Assembly (NCBI GenBank): GCA_019683625.1 | Contig: JADGHY010000080.1 | Span: 1-8,532 of the forward strand | Length of the DNA: 8,532 bases | From: Thermoflavifilum sp. | Lineage (GTDB): Bacteria > Bacteroidota > Bacteroidia > Chitinophagales > Chitinophagaceae | Direction: 5' to 3' | In this document: in pieces, positions 5,928 to 8,532 of the stretch | Position numbering within the stretch: the stretch's first letter is position 1 | Layout: each line of letters opens with the position of its first letter | Notes under the pieces: model-generated | Databases searched by the model: none | What the model was told of the DNA's origin: nothing | What the model saw: only the letters and a program-made list of their open reading frames with translations | Position numbers and translations under genes: made by a program

Positions 5928-8483
5928 TCAGCTTTTCTTTTCTGCAGCTGGCGAAGAAGCACTGCTCACCTCGGGTTCTGAAGTTTTTAATTGAAATTTC
6001 AGGGCTTGATTTTTCTCATCAAAATCTGCGATCAACACATCGCCCTGTTTTACTTTCAACATCAGGATTTCCTCGGCAAGCGGGTCTTCCAGATACTTCT
6101 GAATGGCCCGGTGCAATGGCCTGGCACCAAACTGAGTATCATAGCCTTTGTCGGCAAGGAATTCTTTAGCTGCCTGCGTAAGCTCAAGCTTCACGCCCAT
6201 GTTTTCCAGCCGCTTATGCACATCTTTCATGATGATATCAATGATGGCGAAGATATGTTCTTTGCTCAGCGGGTTAAAGATCACCACATCATCAATACGG
6301 TTCAGGAACTCGGGCGAGAATGTGCGTTTCAATGCTTTTTCGATTACGGCCCGGGTATTTTCCTCTTCATTGGAACGTGCGGCGGTCACAAAACCTACGC
6401 CGGCACCGAAATCTTTCAATTGCCGCACACCAATGTTGGAAGTCATGATAATGAGGGTATTCTTGAAATCCACCTTCCTGCCGAGTCCGTCGGTCAAATG
6501 GCCGTCATCGAGCACCTGAAGCAAAATATTGTAAATGTCGGGATGTGCCTTTTCAATTTCATCCAGCAACACCACCGAATAGGGTTTACGCCTTACCTTT
6601 TCGGTGAGCTGGCCACCTTCTTCGTAGCCCACATAGCCGGGAGGTGCGCCAATGAGCCGGCTCACCGAGAACTTTTCCATGTATTCACTCATGTCGATGC
6701 GAATGAGTGCATCTTCCGAGTCAAACAAATAGCGGGCGAGTGCTTTGGCCAGCTCGGTTTTCCCAACACCGGTAGGACCTAAGAAGATGAAGGAGCCAAT
6801 AGGTTTGCGGGGATCTTTCAATCCTACGCGATTCCGCTGGATAGCTTTGGTAACTTTCATGATGGCCTCGTCCTGACCTACAACGGCCTTGCGGAGGTCA
6901 TCGGCCATGTGCAGCAGTTTTTCCGATTCAGCTTGCACCATCCGTTTCACGGGAATGCCCGTCATCATGCTCACCACTTCGGCCACATCTTCTTCTGTAA
7001 TAGGATAACGCCTGTGTTTGATTTCTTCTTCCCACTCGGCCTTTGCTCTTTCCAATTCTTCACCCAGTTTTTTCTCTGTATCACGAAGTGCCGCAGCCTC
7101 TTCAAAGCGCTGGCTTTTCACCACCCGATTCTTTTCCTGTTTGATTTCTTCAATTTTCTTTTCCAGATCTAAAATATGCTGGGGTACATTGATGTTTTTC
7201 AGATGCACCCTTGCCCCCACTTCATCCATTACATCAATAGCCTTGTCGGGCAAAAAACGATCTGTTACATATCGGTCGCTCAGCCTCACACAGGCTTTGA
7301 TGGCCTCTTCTGAATAATCTACATTGTGAAATTCTTCGTACCGCGATTTGATGTTCATCAAGATCTGAATGGTTTCTTCCGGTGTGGGTGGGTCAATCAT
7401 CACTTTCTGGAAACGCCGGTCCAGCGCTCCATCTTTTTCGATGTACATGCGGTATTCATCGAGTGTGGAAGCACCAATGCATTGCAATTCCCCTCTGGCA
7501 AGGGCAGGTTTGAAAATATTGGAGGCGTCAAGCGAGCCGGAAGCCCCGCCCGCACCAATGATGGTATGAATCTCATCGATGAACAAGATCACATCTCGAT
7601 TTTTTTCGAGCTCATTCATGATGGCCTTCATCCGTTCTTCAAACTGGCCACGGTATTTGGTGCCGGCCACCAGTGCAGCCAGGTCGAGACTCACCACCCG
7701 CTTGTCAAAAAGCACCCTCGACACTTTGCGTTGCACAATACGCAGCGCCAAGCCCTCTACAATAGCCGTTTTCCCTACTCCGGGTTCACCGATGAGAATG
7801 GGATTATTTTTCTTGCGACGCGAAAGGATTTGAGAAACCCGTTCAATTTCTTTTTCCCGGCCTACGATGGGATCGAGCTGCCCCATTTCAGCCAGACGGG
7901 TAATGTCTCTGCCGAAATTGTCTAATACGGGCGTCTTAGATTTGGTGCTGGTCTGGCGGGCCGTGCGAGAGCCATAGCTGCTTTTCCTTTCTTCATCAAA
8001 CTCTTCTTCTCCGGTTTCATCAGAATATTCTGCCTTAGGATCGGATGACTTGACATAGCCCAGTTCACTCTTGAAACTTTCATAATCTACGTCATATTGT
8101 TTGAGCAACTGGGTACAGATATTTTCTTTGTTTTTCAAAATAGAAAGCATCAGATGCTCTGTTTCCACCGTAGGACTTTTCATGGATTTAGCCTCGAGTA
8201 CCGTCACTCGAATCACCTTTTCAGCTTGTTTGGTCAGGGGCAGGCTATTGATATTGGCAATATTTTTCCCCGTCTTATCCCGCACGGCGGCCTCCACTTC
8301 CCGTTTTAATTCTTCAATATTGACATTCATCGATTTCAGGATCTGGATAGCTGTGCTTTCCCCCTCTCTGATGAGGCCCAGCAGCAGATGTTCCGTGCCA
8401 ATGAAATCATTCCCTAACCTCAAAGCCTCTTCCCTGCTGAAGGATATGATTTCTTTTACCTGTGGCGAAAAGTTTTGATCCAT
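5928..8483 (-). CDS. clpC: ATP-dependent Clp protease ATP-binding subunit ClpC
   Basis: ClpC is a cytoplasmic Hsp100 AAA+ unfoldase that feeds proteins to the ClpP peptidase. The 851-residue product is complete. A double Clp N-domain covers about 5-145, followed by an acidic/serine-rich linker (about 148-185). AAA+ domain 1 has Walker A GEPGVGKT (232-239), Walker B VILFIDE (298-304), pore loop KYRGQ (276-280) and arginine fingers R356/R357. The middle domain carries a UVR-like coil (QRFEEAAALRDTEKKL, 458-473), typical of ClpC rather than ClpA or ClpB. AAA+ domain 2 has Walker A GPTGVGKT (569-576), pore loop GYVG (616-619), Walker B VVLLDE (637-642) and FLNRID (727-732). A ClpP-docking tripeptide VGF (696-698) marks it as protease-coupled. 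The tail after about 833 is Ser/Ala/Glu-rich. The ATG at 8483 starts the N-domain directly; no Shine-Dalgarno site was seen. It ends at the strong terminator at 5871-5900. Confidence 0.97.
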   Translation of the reverse strand: MDQNFSPQVKEIISFSREEALRLGNDFIGTEHLLLGLIREGESTAIQILKSMNVNIEELKREVEAAVRDKTGKNIANINSLPLTKQAEKVIRVTVLEAKSMKSPTVETEHLMLSILKNKENICTQLLKQYDVDYESFKSELGYVKSSDPKAEYSDETGEEEFDEERKSSYGSRTARQTSTKSKTPVLDNFGRDITRLAEMGQLDPIVGREKEIERVSQILSRRKKNNPILIGEPGVGKTAIVEGLALRIVQRKVSRVLFDKRVVSLDLAALVAGTKYRGQFEERMKAIMNELEKNRDVILFIDEIHTIIGAGGASGSLDASNIFKPALARGELQCIGASTLDEYRMYIEKDGALDRRFQKVMIDPPTPEETIQILMNIKSRYEEFHNVDYSEEAIKACVRLSDRYVTDRFLPDKAIDVMDEVGARVHLKNINVPQHILDLEKKIEEIKQEKNRVVKSQRFEEAAALRDTEKKLGEELERAKAEWEEEIKHRRYPITEEDVAEVVSMMTGIPVKRMVQAESEKLLHMADDLRKAVVGQDEAIMKVTKAIQRNRVGLKDPRKPIGSFIFLGPTGVGKTELAKALARYLFDSEDALIRIDMSEYMEKFSVSRLIGAPPGYVGYEEGGQLTEKVRRKPYSVVLLDEIEKAHPDIYNILLQVLDDGHLTDGLGRKVDFKNTLIIMTSNIGVRQLKDFGAGVGFVTAARSNEEENTRAVIEKALKRTFSPEFLNRIDDVVIFNPLSKEHIFAIIDIIMKDVHKRLENMGVKLELTQAAKEFLADKGYDTQFGARPLHRAIQKYLEDPLAEEILMLKVKQGDVLIADFDEKNQALKFQLKTSEPEVSSASSPAAEKKS

Positions 8484-8532
8484 TGTATGTGAAATTTGAA
8501 TTTGGTTGCTGAATTGCTGATCAATACAATAT

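Noticed and set aside
5991..6782. 263-codon open frame on the plus strand
   Set aside because: It lies wholly antisense to conserved clpC codons. The residue sequence is unlike any family I know, and it follows from the composition of the real gene.
7326..7925. 199-codon open frame on the plus strand
   Set aside because: Antisense shadow of the first AAA+ domain of clpC; no start signal or recognisable domain.

Overview
The window looks like ordinary chromosomal backbone from a Bacteroidota bacterium, most likely the Chitinophagaceae group. This is judged from memory of the protein families. RpsA, the long-form IspH, the TPR-containing LytS-type kinase and ClpC all read like Chitinophagaceae proteins. 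Most start codons here lack a Shine-Dalgarno sequence, and one promoter (rpsA) matches the Bacteroidota -33/-7 (TTTG / TAnnTTTG) pattern. No mobile element, CRISPR array, tRNA or rRNA was seen.

Layout, left to right. Positions 1-809 (minus strand) hold the first 269 codons of rpsA (ribosomal protein S1), cut by the window edge. It starts at TTG behind a strong Shine-Dalgarno site. A 113-bp divergent intergenic region (810-922) separates it from ispH (923-2158, plus strand). That region contains a candidate promoter for each gene and a notable inverted repeat lying across both. ispH converges on a two-component operon on the minus strand: a TPR/LytS-type histidine kinase (5076-3109) followed 10 nt later by a LytTR response regulator (3098-2328). 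Between ispH and the regulator lies a 169-bp region with a 10-bp-stem hairpin, whose T-tract runs over the ispH stop codon on the minus strand. Upstream of the kinase, also on the minus strand, is cmk (cytidylate kinase, 5827-5120). Then come a strong intrinsic terminator (5871-5900) and clpC (8483-5928), which is complete.

The genes serve translation (S1), isoprenoid precursor synthesis (IspH), nucleotide metabolism (Cmk), protein quality control (ClpC) and signalling (kinase/regulator pair). cmk, ispH and rpsA are known neighbours in other phyla, and IspH is even fused to S1 in many clostridia. This cluster can be read as a rearranged form of that old neighbourhood with a signalling operon sitting inside it. 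I found no convincing undescribed biological system. The points most worth a second look are the divergent rpsA/ispH control region, the Shine-Dalgarno sites limited to those two genes, and the function of the kinase/regulator pair.
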